Part shown: positions 50,829 to 60,661 of the stretch, in pieces
Layout of the letters: each line of letters begins with the position of its first letter
How positions within the stretch are numbered: position 1 is the stretch's first letter
Assembly (NCBI RefSeq): GCF_024733555.1
Contig: NZ_JANIOF010000001.1
Location: 1,450,856-1,514,855, forward strand
Direction of reading: 5' to 3'
Source: Paenibacillus sp. SC116
Lineage (GTDB): Bacteria > Bacillota > Bacilli > Paenibacillales > Paenibacillaceae
Length of the DNA: 64,000 nucleotides
Program-made: the position numbers and the translations under genes
The notes under the pieces: model-generated
The model's database searches: none
What the model saw: the letters and a program-made list of their open reading frames with translations, nothing else
What the model was told of the DNA's origin: nothing

Positions 50829-51754
50829 TGAATGTGTCCTCCTTTCGTCATCGACAAGAACTTGTCCTCTAATGTTTCCGCAATAGAGCGAACTTCATAA
50901 ATCTTGACTTGATGACGAACGAAGAGTTCTACAACTTCAGGTATTTGATCGCGCGTGAGTGTAAGCGTCACTACGTTATTGTCCACTTGTACAGGCTCGT
51001 AGGAAGTCCCCTCCAACGCCTGTGTAGCGGCCTCTGCCTGCTCTACATGGAATTGAATAGAGCGCGTCGTCTGCTGTTCTTCTACATGCTTCGTATCAAG
51101 AATTTGTTCGCCTACATATTTACCATGTTGGATAACTACTACTCGATCACACATAAGTTCAATCTCAGACAACAAGTGACTAGATACCAAAATAGAAATA
51201 TTCTCTTCCCTAGCTAGACGCTTCAAATAATCCCGCAGCTCTCGAATTCCAGCAGGATCAAGACCGTTTGTCGGTTCATCCAAAATAAGAATAGATGGCT
51301 GGTGCAGCAGCGCTTGTGCAATTCCGAGACGCTGCCTCATGCCTAGAGAATAATTTTGCACCTTTTTATCCAAAACCTGATCCAGCTCTACAAACTTTAC
51401 GATTTCATCAATACGCGATTGAGAAACTTCTTTTCCGCTCATGCGCGCAAAGTGCAGAAGATTCTGTCTGCCTGTCATAAATTTGTACAACTCTGGATTT
51501 TCAACAATCGCCCCAACATGAGCCATCGCCTTAGCCCGATCTTTGACTACATCATGTCCCTCTATGAGAATGGTACCTGAAGTTATACTCATTAAGCCGA
51601 CCATCATTCGAATGGTAGTTGTCTTTCCGGCACCGTTAGGGCCCAAGAAACCATAAATTTCTCCACGCTTCACCTGGAAGGAGAGCTGATCGATTAGTGT
51701 TTTTCCACGAATTTTTTTGGTGATATTTCGCAGTTCCACTACGATATCATTCAT
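50825..51754 (-). CDS. ABC transporter ATP-binding protein (BcrA-like)
   Basis: About 309 residues. Walker A FLGPNGAGKTTTIRMMVGLM, Q-loop IVENPELYKFMTG, signature YSLGMRQRLGIAQALL, Walker B ILILDEPTNGLDPAGIRELR and switch H (VSSHLLSEIELMCDRVV) are intact. The C-terminal 80 residues are an extension typical of BcrA-type ATPases. Start is the ATG at 51754 with AAAGGGG; the frame is open to 51814. Paired with the overlapping permease. Confidence 0.9.
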   Translation of the reverse strand: MNDIVVELRNITKKIRGKTLIDQLSFQVKRGEIYGFLGPNGAGKTTTIRMMVGLMSITSGTILIEGHDVVKDRAKAMAHVGAIVENPELYKFMTGRQNLLHFARMSGKEVSQSRIDEIVKFVELDQVLDKKVQNYSLGMRQRLGIAQALLHQPSILILDEPTNGLDPAGIRELRDYLKRLAREENISILVSSHLLSEIELMCDRVVVIQHGKYVGEQILDTKHVEEQQTTRSIQFHVEQAEAATQALEGTSYEPVQVDNNVVTLTLTRDQIPEVVELFVRHQVKIYEVRSIAETLEDKFLSMTKGGHIQ

Positions 51755-52086
51755 CTTTTGTTGACCCCTTTCATCTATATCTGTATCCAATATTCGCGAT
51801 ACGGCTGTTAACACACATGATTAACATCCGCGTAATGAACACTATGTCCTTACGTTTCAATAGCTGCTTAGTTTCGTTACAATATCTTAAGAAACTGGAT
51901 TCTGTTAGAACATTGCATGCAACCGCCAACGTTCGGTACACTAATACATAGTAGTATTGCACAACAAATGATGGTTCAAGCGAGTACTCGGTACTCAGGT
52001 GAGCTTATCTAATAACCATTAAAGCTTGCATAATCATCCTACACAGCCGTCATCTGATTTTAACTAAAAGGAGCAATAACCCGAGT
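51755..52086. other. Intergenic between divergent genes
   Basis: No gene is supported in these 330 bases. It should hold promoters for the ABC pair (leftward) and the methyltransferase (rightward), but no clear box was identified. Confidence 0.4.
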
Positions 52087-53607
52087 ATGACCAACATCAA
52101 TACCCAACCCACCCTCCCGGAATCCTATAAACAGCAAATGGAAAGTATGCTGGGAGAAGAAACAGAAGCATTTCTGAAAAGCTTTTATGAAGAACGCACC
52201 TATGGGCTGCGCATCCATCCACTTAAGTGGGAACAGCATAAAACGACACTAGAGCCTATAATAAACGCCTTTTCCCTACAATCGGTACCATGGTGTGACG
52301 AAGGTTATTATTACGACCCCAACACACGTCCGGGCAAACACCCGTACCATGCGGCAGGATTATATTACATTCAAGAACCGTCTGCTATGTCCGCAGTACA
52401 GCTGCTCGATCCGCAGCCTGGCGAAATCGTTCTCGATCTAGCTGCTGCACCAGGTGGGAAAACGACGCATATTGCAGGCCGCCTACAAGGTGAAGGATTG
52501 CTTATCGCAAATGAAATACACCGAGAGCGTGCCAAAATATTAGCGAGCAACGTGGAACGGATGGGATGTTCGAATGCAATCGTCACCAACTCCGATCCAG
52601 ATTCATTGGCAGAACGTTTTCCAATGTTCTTTGATCGCATTATGCTGGACGCACCTTGTTCTGGTGAAGGCATGTTCCGCAAAGATACAGACGCAATCCA
52701 AGAGTGGTCCCCTGAACACGTGACATTGTGCGCCAATCGACAATGGGACATCATTCAAGCAGCAGTTAACATGCTAAAACCCGGGGGCACGATAGCCTAC
52801 TCTACTTGTACGTTTAATTATGCGGAAAATGAGCAAACGATTGAACGCTGGCTTGATCGTTATCCAGACTTTACGCTTGTGCAGCAAGAGCGGATATGGC
52901 CGCATAAACAGCGCGGAGAAGGCCATTATGTAGCGGTATTGCGTCGTTCTGGCCATCTTGAGGATACAACAGAAAGCTCGACTACTTCAGGTTCCGTTGC
53001 TATGACGTCGTACTCATTCGGTGCTACTTCAACTCGCCTAGAAAAGGTGAATAAAGGGAAACACAAGAAATCAACTGGTCGAAAAAACCACCCGTCTTCT
53101 TCGAATGCTGAAGCTGTGTATGAACAGTTTGTGCAATGGACTCGTGAGTATATGCCGAATTGGCAAACTCCTATGTCCGGCAAGCCGATTCTGTTTGGCG
53201 AAGAACTGTATTGGCTCCCTGCGCCAGCCGATTTCAGTTCTGACCAAAGCAACTGGCTGGAAGGGAAGTTAAATGGACTGCGTGTACCACGTCCAGGCCT
53301 GCATCTTGCCCATGTGCTTAAACAGCGTATTGAGCCAGCTCACGCGTTAGCACTATCCTTGCTAGAACCAACAGCTGCATCATCGTCTATTCAGCTGTCA
53401 ACGGTATCAGACGCAGCAGCGATACTAAAATACTTGAATGGTGAAGCGTTGCTGCTCGATCAAGATGTACAAGCTGACAGCAACGAAGTGGTGAAAGGCT
53501 GGACACTTGTCTCCATCGACGGATTGCCAATCAGCTGGGGTAAATCAGCTAATGGTATGATTAAGAACCATTATCCAAAAGGATTACGTGCAAGCTATTT
53601 ACTTTAG
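52087..53607 (+). CDS. rRNA cytosine-C5 methyltransferase (RsmF type)
   Basis: 506-residue NOL1/NOP2/Sun-type enzyme making 5-methylcytosine in 16S rRNA. Features: an N-terminal helical domain with LGEETEAFLKSFYEERTYGL, the SAM-binding motif VLDLAAAPGGKTTHIAGRL, the catalytic loop IMLDAPCSGEGMFRKD (first cysteine) and motif IAYSTCTFNYAENEQTIERW (second cysteine), and then a PUA-like C-terminal domain. A serine/threonine-rich linker about residues 295-345 separates them. AAAGGAGC is upstream. The same gene type is present as a ruin at 56505-57087. Confidence 0.9.
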   Translation: MTNINTQPTLPESYKQQMESMLGEETEAFLKSFYEERTYGLRIHPLKWEQHKTTLEPIINAFSLQSVPWCDEGYYYDPNTRPGKHPYHAAGLYYIQEPSAMSAVQLLDPQPGEIVLDLAAAPGGKTTHIAGRLQGEGLLIANEIHRERAKILASNVERMGCSNAIVTNSDPDSLAERFPMFFDRIMLDAPCSGEGMFRKDTDAIQEWSPEHVTLCANRQWDIIQAAVNMLKPGGTIAYSTCTFNYAENEQTIERWLDRYPDFTLVQQERIWPHKQRGEGHYVAVLRRSGHLEDTTESSTTSGSVAMTSYSFGATSTRLEKVNKGKHKKSTGRKNHPSSSNAEAVYEQFVQWTREYMPNWQTPMSGKPILFGEELYWLPAPADFSSDQSNWLEGKLNGLRVPRPGLHLAHVLKQRIEPAHALALSLLEPTAASSSIQLSTVSDAAAILKYLNGEALLLDQDVQADSNEVVKGWTLVSIDGLPISWGKSANGMIKNHYPKGLRASYLL

Positions 53608-53618
53608 CTTCATGTATA

Positions 53619-53660
53619 TACAACGAACCGGAGCCACATATACAGCTACGGTTCGTTGTA
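53619..53660 (+). terminator. Terminator of the methyltransferase
   Basis: TACAACGAACCG pairs with CGGTTCGTTGTA. Confidence 0.8.
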
Positions 53661-53715
53661 TCATCCTTCAACGTATACACTTATGTAATGGACATTTCGT
53701 GTATAGTGCCTCTTC

Positions 53716-54528
53716 TTAATTTTCTCCTACATAAAATAATGCGTCATCGATAATCTCATCACGGAACATCATATTCAGATGAAGTGCTGTAAATGATTGT
53801 TCCTTTGCCAACTCATGCACGATCGACTCTCCGATATAATGTCGCTCACGTCCTGTACCTGGAACTCTAAAATCAATAAATCCCGATAACTGTTCACCTT
53901 CCGTGTTAATCGTTGCTAAACCTACAGGAAGCGAACCTCCTTGCTCCGTATAAATATCATACAGTAGTGCATCTCCATCATCTCTTGCGAGAATGATCTG
54001 GATGCCAAGAGCCTCGCTTGGATGTGGGGGACAGATAGCTAATTCGTGGTAATTGCCGTGATTCCTTCTATCTTGTTGAAACCTTTGATTGGTTGCCGCT
54101 AATTTAAGCGTTGAAGAATCTTGCACAACTATCCGATCGTCTGTGTGGCTCTCTTGATATTCATCATCGATGACATATTCATCATCAATTTCATACCCTT
54201 CTTGTTCATGGTCCCATTCTTCCTCCCACGATGTCTCAACAGAAGAACTTACAATTCGCGAATACTTCCCATTAATGACTTGCAACTCTCGCTGCTCAGC
54301 GTCTAGCGCATCAGACAATCGATCGATATAGCGCTCAACTTCCTGTTCCAATTGCTGCTCTATCTCACTTGAGCTTAGCACATCTTCATCTATAATGAGC
54401 GTACTGCACAACCTGCTCCCTTCTCTATACATCACGAGCAACGATGCCGTATATATGCCATCTATGAGGATATCGATGGCTTCTGCCCCTGCGGTTACAA
54501 AGTCCGGTCTCATTTCTAAGCGATACAT
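53716..54528 (-). CDS. Acidic protein of unknown function, 270 aa
   Basis: Soluble and strongly acidic. N-terminal part beta-rich (RLEMRPDFVTAGAEAIDILI then DGIYTASLLVMYREGSRLCS), then a highly acidic central region (EEWDHEQEGYEIDDEYVIDD), and a C-terminal beta-rich domain ending YIGESIVHELAKEQSFTALH. GCAGGAGG precedes the ATG. No family recognised. Confidence 0.68.
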   Translation of the reverse strand: MYRLEMRPDFVTAGAEAIDILIDGIYTASLLVMYREGSRLCSTLIIDEDVLSSSEIEQQLEQEVERYIDRLSDALDAEQRELQVINGKYSRIVSSSVETSWEEEWDHEQEGYEIDDEYVIDDEYQESHTDDRIVVQDSSTLKLAATNQRFQQDRRNHGNYHELAICPPHPSEALGIQIILARDDGDALLYDIYTEQGGSLPVGLATINTEGEQLSGFIDFRVPGTGRERHYIGESIVHELAKEQSFTALHLNMMFRDEIIDDALFYVGEN

Positions 54529-54762
54529 ACATAACCTCCTGCTTATTCTGACAATGATTTATCAACATTAGCATGCCTTGCTAAACCGTTAGACATGCGC
54601 CCAATTACATAACACCTTAGACAATCGCCCATACCGAGACGTGATATAAGCATATGATACGATATGCCGAATGACGGAAGTTCCGCCGCATCAATATATC
54701 TGCACGGAACCCTGTACCCCCTTCGGTAGAGCTAACTACAAGGGTAGAGGAGGAATGAGAAG
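54529..54762. other. Intergenic before the YjcZ-like gene
   Basis: No gene seen. A promoter for the small membrane peptide is expected near 54640-54740; a spore-type one is likely given the product but not shown. Confidence 0.4.
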
Positions 54763-54852
54763 ATGGGCGCAGTAGGAGGACACAATTCGATAGGTATTGT
54801 TTTGGTATTGTTCATCTTGTTGGTCATCATCTCTCGTGCTTTAACTTGCTGA
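54763..54852 (+). CDS. YjcZ-type sporulation peptide (29 aa)
   Basis: A 29-residue peptide, MGAVGGHNSIGIVLVLFILL and then VIISRALTC: a glycine-rich start and one membrane segment, matching the tiny YjcZ-type sporulation proteins of Bacillus and Paenibacillus. GAGGAGG lies 9 bases before the ATG and a strong terminator follows at 54874. Too short for automated gene calls but well supported by layout. Confidence 0.78.
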   Translation: MGAVGGHNSIGIVLVLFILLVIISRALTC

Positions 54853-54873
54853 TGCCGCGAACGATGGCAACAC

Positions 54874-54904
54874 AAAAAAGAGGGGACTGCTCCCCTCCTT
54901 TTTT
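54874..54904 (+). terminator. Terminator of the YjcZ-like gene
   Basis: AGGGGA/TCCCCT hairpin, A-run before and TTTTTT after; probably works in both directions, ending the HAD gene too. Confidence 0.8.
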
Positions 54905-54924
54905 GACGTCCAAATATGAGACTG

Positions 54925-55728
54925 CTAGGATAAGAAGTATTTTGTCAGTACTGCATGTACTCCATCATCGTTATTCGATAACGTTACTTCATCTGCCGCT
55001 GCCTTGACATCGATTGGAGAGTTGTCCATAGCAACGCCAATGCCAGCAAATTGAATCATGGTCATGTCATTATAATAATTGCCGACAGCCATTACATTCT
55101 CGTTTGAGATGCCTCGCAGCTGTGTCAATTGCTTCAATGCGTTACCCTTCGTTGCTTCCTTATGCATAATATCGATAAAGAACTCACCAGACCGAATGAA
55201 TTGAACCTGATGATCCCATAAGCTCAACGCCTGCTCAACACGATCCATATCTTCTTTATAGCCGCTCATCGTTAGCTTCAAGACAGGGCTTAATAGATTG
55301 TCCCAACCCGGGAAATTTTTCGGTTCAATTAGAAATTGCTTATACGTATCCAACCAATCTGCAGACAGCAGATCCACTTGGTTCACATAGAGATCAAAGG
55401 CTGTATTGATATCATAATGTACCTTTTCTTCATTGCAGTATGTCAAGTAAGGCTCCAGATCCATTTGGCTCAGCTCAAATTGATGAAGCATACTTTTATC
55501 TTTAGAAGCTACTGTAGCTGCTCCATTATGAGTGATGACAACACCTTCTAGGCCCAACTTGTCCAAATAAGGCAGCGTACTTACAGGGCTTCTCCCCGTA
55601 CATAATACGATCTCCACGCCTTGAGCAGCGACTTCGCGAATCGTATTTGCATTTACTTCAGATAAAGAATGATCATCATGGAGCAACGTTCCATCCATAT
55701 CAAGGGCAATCATTTTAATGTTTTTCAT
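54925..55728 (-). CDS. Cof-type HAD phosphatase
   Basis: About 267 residues. HAD motif I IALDMDGTLLHDDHSLS, motif II VLCTGR, and later motif III/IV ENVMAVGNYYNDMTMIQFAG (GDxxND type with N for G-D variant). Cap type IIB, typical of Cof proteins that dephosphorylate sugar phosphates, FMN or pyridoxal phosphate. GGAGG is 8 bases before the ATG at 55728; the frame is open to 55743. Lies downstream of the RsuA gene by 30 bases. Confidence 0.9.
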   Translation of the reverse strand: MKNIKMIALDMDGTLLHDDHSLSEVNANTIREVAAQGVEIVLCTGRSPVSTLPYLDKLGLEGVVITHNGAATVASKDKSMLHQFELSQMDLEPYLTYCNEEKVHYDINTAFDLYVNQVDLLSADWLDTYKQFLIEPKNFPGWDNLLSPVLKLTMSGYKEDMDRVEQALSLWDHQVQFIRSGEFFIDIMHKEATKGNALKQLTQLRGISNENVMAVGNYYNDMTMIQFAGIGVAMDNSPIDVKAAADEVTLSNNDDGVHAVLTKYFLS

Positions 55729-55758
55729 GCTGTGAACCTCCATCTCGCTGTATTAAAA

Positions 55759-56505
55759 CTAAGAAGTAGCTTGCTGCAACGAGGCAAGCTCGTCCTCACG
55801 CAGTTCCCGCCATTGACCGATTGGCAGCTCAGAATCGAGCTGTAAAGGGCCCATCGTTAATCGTTTTAAGTATACAACTTGCTTGCCTACTGACTCAAAC
55901 ATGCGCTTTACCTGATGGAATTTACCTTCGGTAATCGTCAGTTCAATGTGGCTAATGACTTCTTCTTCCGTTGGAAGCGAATCCTTGCTCTTAATGACTA
56001 GCTGCGCTGGCTTCGTTACATAACCGTCATCCAATGTTACACCGATAGCCATTGCTTCTACATCCTCTTCGGTTACATCCCCTTTGACATGAGCAAAGTA
56101 TGTCTTAGGCACATGCTTGCGCGGAGCTAGAAGTTCGTGTGCCAACTTGCCATCATTCGTAAGCAAAAGTAATCCTTCTGTATCTTTATCAAGTCTTCCC
56201 ACAGGGAATGGCTCGAAGCAAAGTAACCCGTCAGGCAACAAATCGATCACCGTTCGCTCACGACGATCTTCTGTCGCGGAAATAACCCCTGGCGGCTTAT
56301 GCAGCATAATATAGACGTACTCTCGATACTGCACTTTTTCCCCATCAAATTGCACATCGTCTGTATCAGGATCCACTTGCTTGCCGCTGTCTTTAACAGC
56401 AGCCCCATTGACCATAATAAGACCCGCCTTAGCCCATCTTTTAATCTCTGTTCGAGAGCCGAAGCCCATATGTCCGAGCAGCTTGTCCAATCTCATTTTT
56501 GCCAT
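55759..56505 (-). CDS. Pseudouridine synthase (RsuA family)
   Basis: About 248 residues. N-terminal S4 RNA-binding domain (RLDKLLGHMGFGSRTEIKRW, LIMVNGAAVKDSGKQVD) and the catalytic domain with GRLDKDTEGLLLLTNDGKLA containing the catalytic aspartate, plus KTYFAHVKGDV. Family specificity is 16S rRNA (RsuA) or 23S (RluB/E/F). The ATG at 56505 overlaps the TAA of the ruined RsmF gene (TAATG), so translation was once coupled. GGAGG sits just before it. Confidence 0.92.
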   Translation of the reverse strand: MAKMRLDKLLGHMGFGSRTEIKRWAKAGLIMVNGAAVKDSGKQVDPDTDDVQFDGEKVQYREYVYIMLHKPPGVISATEDRRERTVIDLLPDGLLCFEPFPVGRLDKDTEGLLLLTNDGKLAHELLAPRKHVPKTYFAHVKGDVTEEDVEAMAIGVTLDDGYVTKPAQLVIKSKDSLPTEEEVISHIELTITEGKFHQVKRMFESVGKQVVYLKRLTMGPLQLDSELPIGQWRELREDELASLQQATS

Positions 56506-57087
56506 TAGGTTGTCCACCTCCACACAGCTGGATATTCATTTTTCTTCAACATACCATCCACCCATTTGCCGAAGCCAAGCGGACAATCATAGGCGTAACT
56601 ACCAATACACACATTTAGCTCATACCTGTTATTCGCTAGCTGCTGCTTGCTCCATACTCCATACGTATCGATATATTCTTGCTCTGGACGGCGTAGGCCT
56701 TTCGGTAGTCTTACCATCTGATCTTTGCGGGAATCTGATTGATGAGTCTGTTTCCCTTTGCCCTTTTGCTTGGGACGACTGAAGACATGAGATGGTTTAC
56801 GAACTGCATCTTCATCTACTGCCAGTTGGTGCAAGCTCACGATAGAACGGGCTGGTCGCTCCCCTTCTCGTTCCAGTACCGCAACATAATGACCCTCGCC
56901 GTTTACTCGGTGGGGCCACAGGCGTATCGTTCGGCTCCACTAGCTCAACTGGTGCCATCGCACTCGGCTCCTGAATATAATAGAAACCTGCATAAGGCGA
57001 TATATGATAGCTCTGCAAAAAAGACTCCCACTCCTCACCAAGTCGATTTTGCATCTGTTCAATAAACAATTGAGGTATCGCCTTCAT
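56505..57087 (-). pseudogene. Decayed second RsmF-type methyltransferase gene
   Basis: The minus strand keeps the RsmF N-terminus (FIEQMQNRLGEEWESFLQSY, 57087 down to about 57010), then PYAGFYYIQEPSAMAPVELV, missing about sixty residues before it and the whole SAM-binding domain after it. A frameshift follows near 56890. The other frame resumes at GEGHYVAVLEREGERPARSI, i.e. the end of the catalytic domain, and runs through a basic linker to a C-terminus (PLGFGKWVDGMLKKNEYPAV) typical of Paenibacillus RsmF. It ends in TAA at 56505. An intact relative is at 52087. Confidence 0.8.
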
Positions 57088-57412
57088 TTTGTCATCTTTT
57101 CAGCTAGCCATTGCATATAGCAATATGCAACATCCCCAACAACACACAACACCTCTAAATAGCATATCACGTCTGGCTATTTTTTTGAAAGGAATGAAGG
57201 GTGAACGTTGTCGAAAGTTGTCTTATTCGTAGATCTTTCTATTTTTAATCTTTCATTTTTGTCACATTAGCTAATTTCACGATATTTACGCTCGCAAGCC
57301 CGTTCATAAGTTGATATGATGATTTAGTTAATAGAAAGGCATTGGTCATACTCATGACACAACAACAAGATGAACAATACATTAAGACTCAAATAAAGGA
57401 GGTAATGCCCCA
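57088..57412. other. Intergenic before the efflux operon
   Basis: No gene is supported. A+T-rich; the promoter of the plus-strand ABC operon is expected near 57300-57370, for example around TTGATATGATGATTTAG, which is weak evidence. Confidence 0.35.
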
Positions 57413-58135
57413 ATGCTACATATCGAACAATTGTCACACTCCTTTCACAATGGAAATGAGATAACCCCAGTTTTGCAGCAGATCGACTTTCAAGTTAAGA
57501 AAGGCAGTATGGTCGCACTGCTAGGCAGTTCGGGATCAGGCAAATCCACACTGCTAAATTTAATGGCAGGCCTTATGAAGCCTACGGAAGGAAATATATA
57601 CATAAACGGGCACGACATCGTAAAGATGAATGAAAATCAACTAGCAGAATTTCGCAGAGAACATATCGGATTTATTTTTCAAGCCTATGAACTCATTCCT
57701 AACTTAACCGTTATCGAAAATGTTGAACTCCCATTCGTTTTCCAAGGTATTTCCCCTCGTAAAAGACGCGAGAAAGCCCAACATTTGCTCGAACAAGTCG
57801 GTTTGCCTGACAAAGGAAACATGTTCGTCTCCCAACTTTCAGGTGGTCAACAGCAGCGCGTAAGTATCGCACGCTCGCTTATTACAGAACCGTCTGTTAT
57901 TTTTGCGGACGAGCCTACAGGGAATCTGGATACAAAGACAGAGGATGAAGTTATTTCTATCCTGAAACAACTCAATAAGAAGATGAACACAACCTTCGTT
58001 ATCGTTACCCACGAACGAGAAGTTGCGGAGCATACAGAACGCGTACTGACCCTTAAAGACGGCCGACTTATCGAAGACGCAGTAACAACCAATGCTCAAG
58101 TAACTGGCTCAAGTATGGGAGGCGTACATACATGA
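57413..58135 (+). CDS. ABC transporter ATP-binding protein (LolD/MacB type)
   Basis: 240 residues. Walker A LLGSSGSGKSTLLNLMAG, signature VSQLSGGQQQRVSIARSLIT, Walker B SVIFADEPTGNLDTKTEDEV and switch H (VIVTHEREVAEHTERVL) intact. AAAGGAGGT is 9 bases before the ATG. First gene of a three-gene unit; the following permease overlaps its stop by four bases. Confidence 0.92.
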   Translation: MLHIEQLSHSFHNGNEITPVLQQIDFQVKKGSMVALLGSSGSGKSTLLNLMAGLMKPTEGNIYINGHDIVKMNENQLAEFRREHIGFIFQAYELIPNLTVIENVELPFVFQGISPRKRREKAQHLLEQVGLPDKGNMFVSQLSGGQQQRVSIARSLITEPSVIFADEPTGNLDTKTEDEVISILKQLNKKMNTTFVIVTHEREVAEHTERVLTLKDGRLIEDAVTTNAQVTGSSMGGVHT

Positions 58136-59508
58136 GGTTTGGTGATTATATTCGCATTTCTTTTGACCAGCTTCGCAGGCGCAAGGTTGTAACTATTCTA
58201 TGTGCACTTGGCATTTCAATCGGCTGTGCCGCTATCGTCGTAGCGATGAGTATCGGAGAATCCGCTGCCAAATATTCAGAAATGCAGATGAGCCGCTGGT
58301 TCAAACTTGATGAGATTACCGTCTCCGCAAAAAGTGCGGGACAATCTGGTGATCCATCCGCAAAACCTGAAATGGATGAAGGTTCCCTTCTTACTTCACA
58401 GAAACTTGAACTCATTCGCACATTCCCGCATGTTCTAGCTGCAGCTCCAATGGAGGAGATTGGCGGGTTCCAAACAAAGCTATCGAACGGAACAAGTTCT
58501 TATACGCAAGTGATCGCTACTGATCTGAATAGTTTGCAAGCATTTGGTCATCACATGCGTTTGGGAACTATCTCGGATTTGCCTCAAACTGTAATTGCCA
58601 ACTTTGGTGCAACATTCGGCTACGTGGATGAAAAAGCAAGAAATGCACTCTACGATAAGCTTCGTCAAAATCCATATGATGATGAAGTATACAAACAGCT
58701 TGAAAATTTAGATCGCCTGCCAGCGAACTTGTATCAACAGTCTATTCAATTTGTTCAACATGACCAACAATCGGGCCGGGAAATTCTTTCACCCGCACTT
58801 CGTGTGACAGGCGTACTGAAGAAACCAGATAGCCAAACCGATAATATGGCAATGAACCAGAAAGTGATGTATGTATCTTTAGAAACAGCAGAATGGTTGC
58901 GCAAACAACCAGGATTTAGACCCATTGAACCGGATTCATCTACGAATATGGTATCTGCAACCGTAGAGCATTATCCATTAGTAACGGTAAAAGTAGATAG
59001 CCAAGAAAACATACTGCAAGTTGAAAACAAAATTAAGCAGCTGCGTCTGAATGCGATGAACAATTTAGAGCAAAAAGAACGTCTTGAAAAACAATTTGCT
59101 ATGGTGCGCACGATCGCACTTGGTATCGGCTTATTCGTTCTATTCATTGCATCCATTTCGATTGTTGTAGCCATGACGATGTCCACCCACCAGCGAAGAC
59201 GCCAAATCGGAATTATGAAGGTACTCGGTGCTAACTTGAGCCAAATTCGTAATATGTTCATCGTAGAAGCTACGTTAATTGGTCTACTAGGCGGAATTAT
59301 GGGGGTAATCCTCTCTCATTGGATTATATGGGGAATTAACGGCCTTGTACTAGCAAGCGGCGCTGAAGCTGCCGAGATCTTATTTATCGCGCCTTGGATT
59401 ATACCTATGGGTATGTTCTTCGCGATTATTACGGGAATACTGGCCGGACTATACCCCGCAATCAACGCGTCCCGTACTGATGCTTTGACAGCAATTCGCC
59501 GTGATTAG
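58132..59508 (+). CDS. MacB/FtsX-type permease
   Basis: 458 residues. One membrane helix near the N-terminus (VVTILCALGISIGCAAIVVA), a large extracytoplasmic domain (about residues 50-310), then three C-terminal helices (TIALGIGLFVLFIASISIVV; VEATLIGLLGGIMGVILSHW; IIPMGMFFAIITGILAGLYP), the FtsX/MacB layout. The end PAINASRTDALTAIRRD is characteristic. Couples to the ATPase and the adaptor gene. Confidence 0.92.
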   Translation: MRFGDYIRISFDQLRRRKVVTILCALGISIGCAAIVVAMSIGESAAKYSEMQMSRWFKLDEITVSAKSAGQSGDPSAKPEMDEGSLLTSQKLELIRTFPHVLAAAPMEEIGGFQTKLSNGTSSYTQVIATDLNSLQAFGHHMRLGTISDLPQTVIANFGATFGYVDEKARNALYDKLRQNPYDDEVYKQLENLDRLPANLYQQSIQFVQHDQQSGREILSPALRVTGVLKKPDSQTDNMAMNQKVMYVSLETAEWLRKQPGFRPIEPDSSTNMVSATVEHYPLVTVKVDSQENILQVENKIKQLRLNAMNNLEQKERLEKQFAMVRTIALGIGLFVLFIASISIVVAMTMSTHQRRRQIGIMKVLGANLSQIRNMFIVEATLIGLLGGIMGVILSHWIIWGINGLVLASGAEAAEILFIAPWIIPMGMFFAIITGILAGLYPAINASRTDALTAIRRD

Positions 59509-59541
59509 TATATGTAAATTTAGAAGAGGAGCACTCCCAAT

Positions 59542-60624
59542 ATGAAAATAAAAAAAATAATCAAGTGGACGATTATTCTCGGCTTGTTAGGCGGTATTAG
59601 CTATGGTCTGTATTCATTTTCTCAGCCTAAAACGATGCCATTAGATTCAGCATCTCAAGAGCTTACCTTCCCCGTTACGCAGGAAACATTAGTGAAAACA
59701 ATCGCGATAACAGGTAAGTCATCCTATGTCAGTGAAACGATCGTCTACGCACCTTTCAATGGAAAAGTAAACAAATGGAACGTCACGGACGGACAGCAAG
59801 TGAAACGCGGTGACACCTTGTTCCAGCTAGATCCAATCGCTATCCAACAAGAGATTGCAAGAGCAGAAACCGAAATAAAAAAACAAAATCTTGAGGAACA
59901 GCTATCTAAGTTCAAAGGTGAGTTTGCAACAAACGAACAGGGCTCTCCATTGACGGAAGAAAGCTCTAAGCAGCACTATGTTCAAAAAGAAACGGAGCGT
60001 GTACAGAAAGAGATCAATTCCCTTACACGTACGGTTCAACAAAAAGAGATTGCAGAGAAGAAATCCAAAATAGCTCAATCTCATTATATATCCCCCGTAT
60101 CAGGCATTTTCCTGTATGATGATGCGGCAAAGCTACCGCAGCAAGTACAGGAAAATATGCGTGTAGGCAAAATTGTAGATGTGAATCAACTTCAGCTTGT
60201 TACCTATGTCGGAGAGCAAGATATCTTCTCGCTTAAGCCAGGCATGTCCGTAGAAGTGGAGCTAACGGCGCATAAAGATATTAAATTGAATGGTGATGTC
60301 GTAAAAGTATCTAAATTCGCTAAAACAGGGGCAGATGGTACGGTTGTATCCCCCGCCCAATTCGAAGTCATTGTAAGCCTAGCGAAAAATCCAAACTTGA
60401 TTGCAGGCCTTAGCTTAAACGGTAAAGTGGAGATAGAACGCAAGGACAGCACGATTGTTGTACCTACGCTTGCAATTATGAAAGACAACGAAGGCTCATA
60501 TGTGATGCTCAAAGCTGCTAACGGTACAGTGAAGCGTCAAAACATAACAGTAGGTTTGGAAACGGCAGACAAGACCGAAGTGCTAGAAGGACTGAAGCCT
60601 GGAGATCAAGTTACGCTGCAATAA
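59542..60624 (+). CDS. HlyD/MacA-type efflux adaptor
   Basis: 360 residues with an N-terminal membrane anchor (IIKWTIILGLLGGISYGLYS), a lipoyl-like half (IVYAPFNGKVNKWNVTDGQQ, VKRGDTLFQLDPIAIQQEI), a coiled coil about residues 110-175, the second half (SHYISPVSGIFLYDDAAKLP), and a beta-barrel domain with ITVGLETADKTEVLEGLKPG. GAGGAG precedes the ATG. Third gene of the efflux operon; in Gram-positive bacteria the adaptor is anchored in the membrane and works with the permease. Confidence 0.92.
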   Translation: MKIKKIIKWTIILGLLGGISYGLYSFSQPKTMPLDSASQELTFPVTQETLVKTIAITGKSSYVSETIVYAPFNGKVNKWNVTDGQQVKRGDTLFQLDPIAIQQEIARAETEIKKQNLEEQLSKFKGEFATNEQGSPLTEESSKQHYVQKETERVQKEINSLTRTVQQKEIAEKKSKIAQSHYISPVSGIFLYDDAAKLPQQVQENMRVGKIVDVNQLQLVTYVGEQDIFSLKPGMSVEVELTAHKDIKLNGDVVKVSKFAKTGADGTVVSPAQFEVIVSLAKNPNLIAGLSLNGKVEIERKDSTIVVPTLAIMKDNEGSYVMLKAANGTVKRQNITVGLETADKTEVLEGLKPGDQVTLQ

Positions 60625-60661
60625 TTCATGTTCATTTACCTTCATACAATATGAAACAAAC

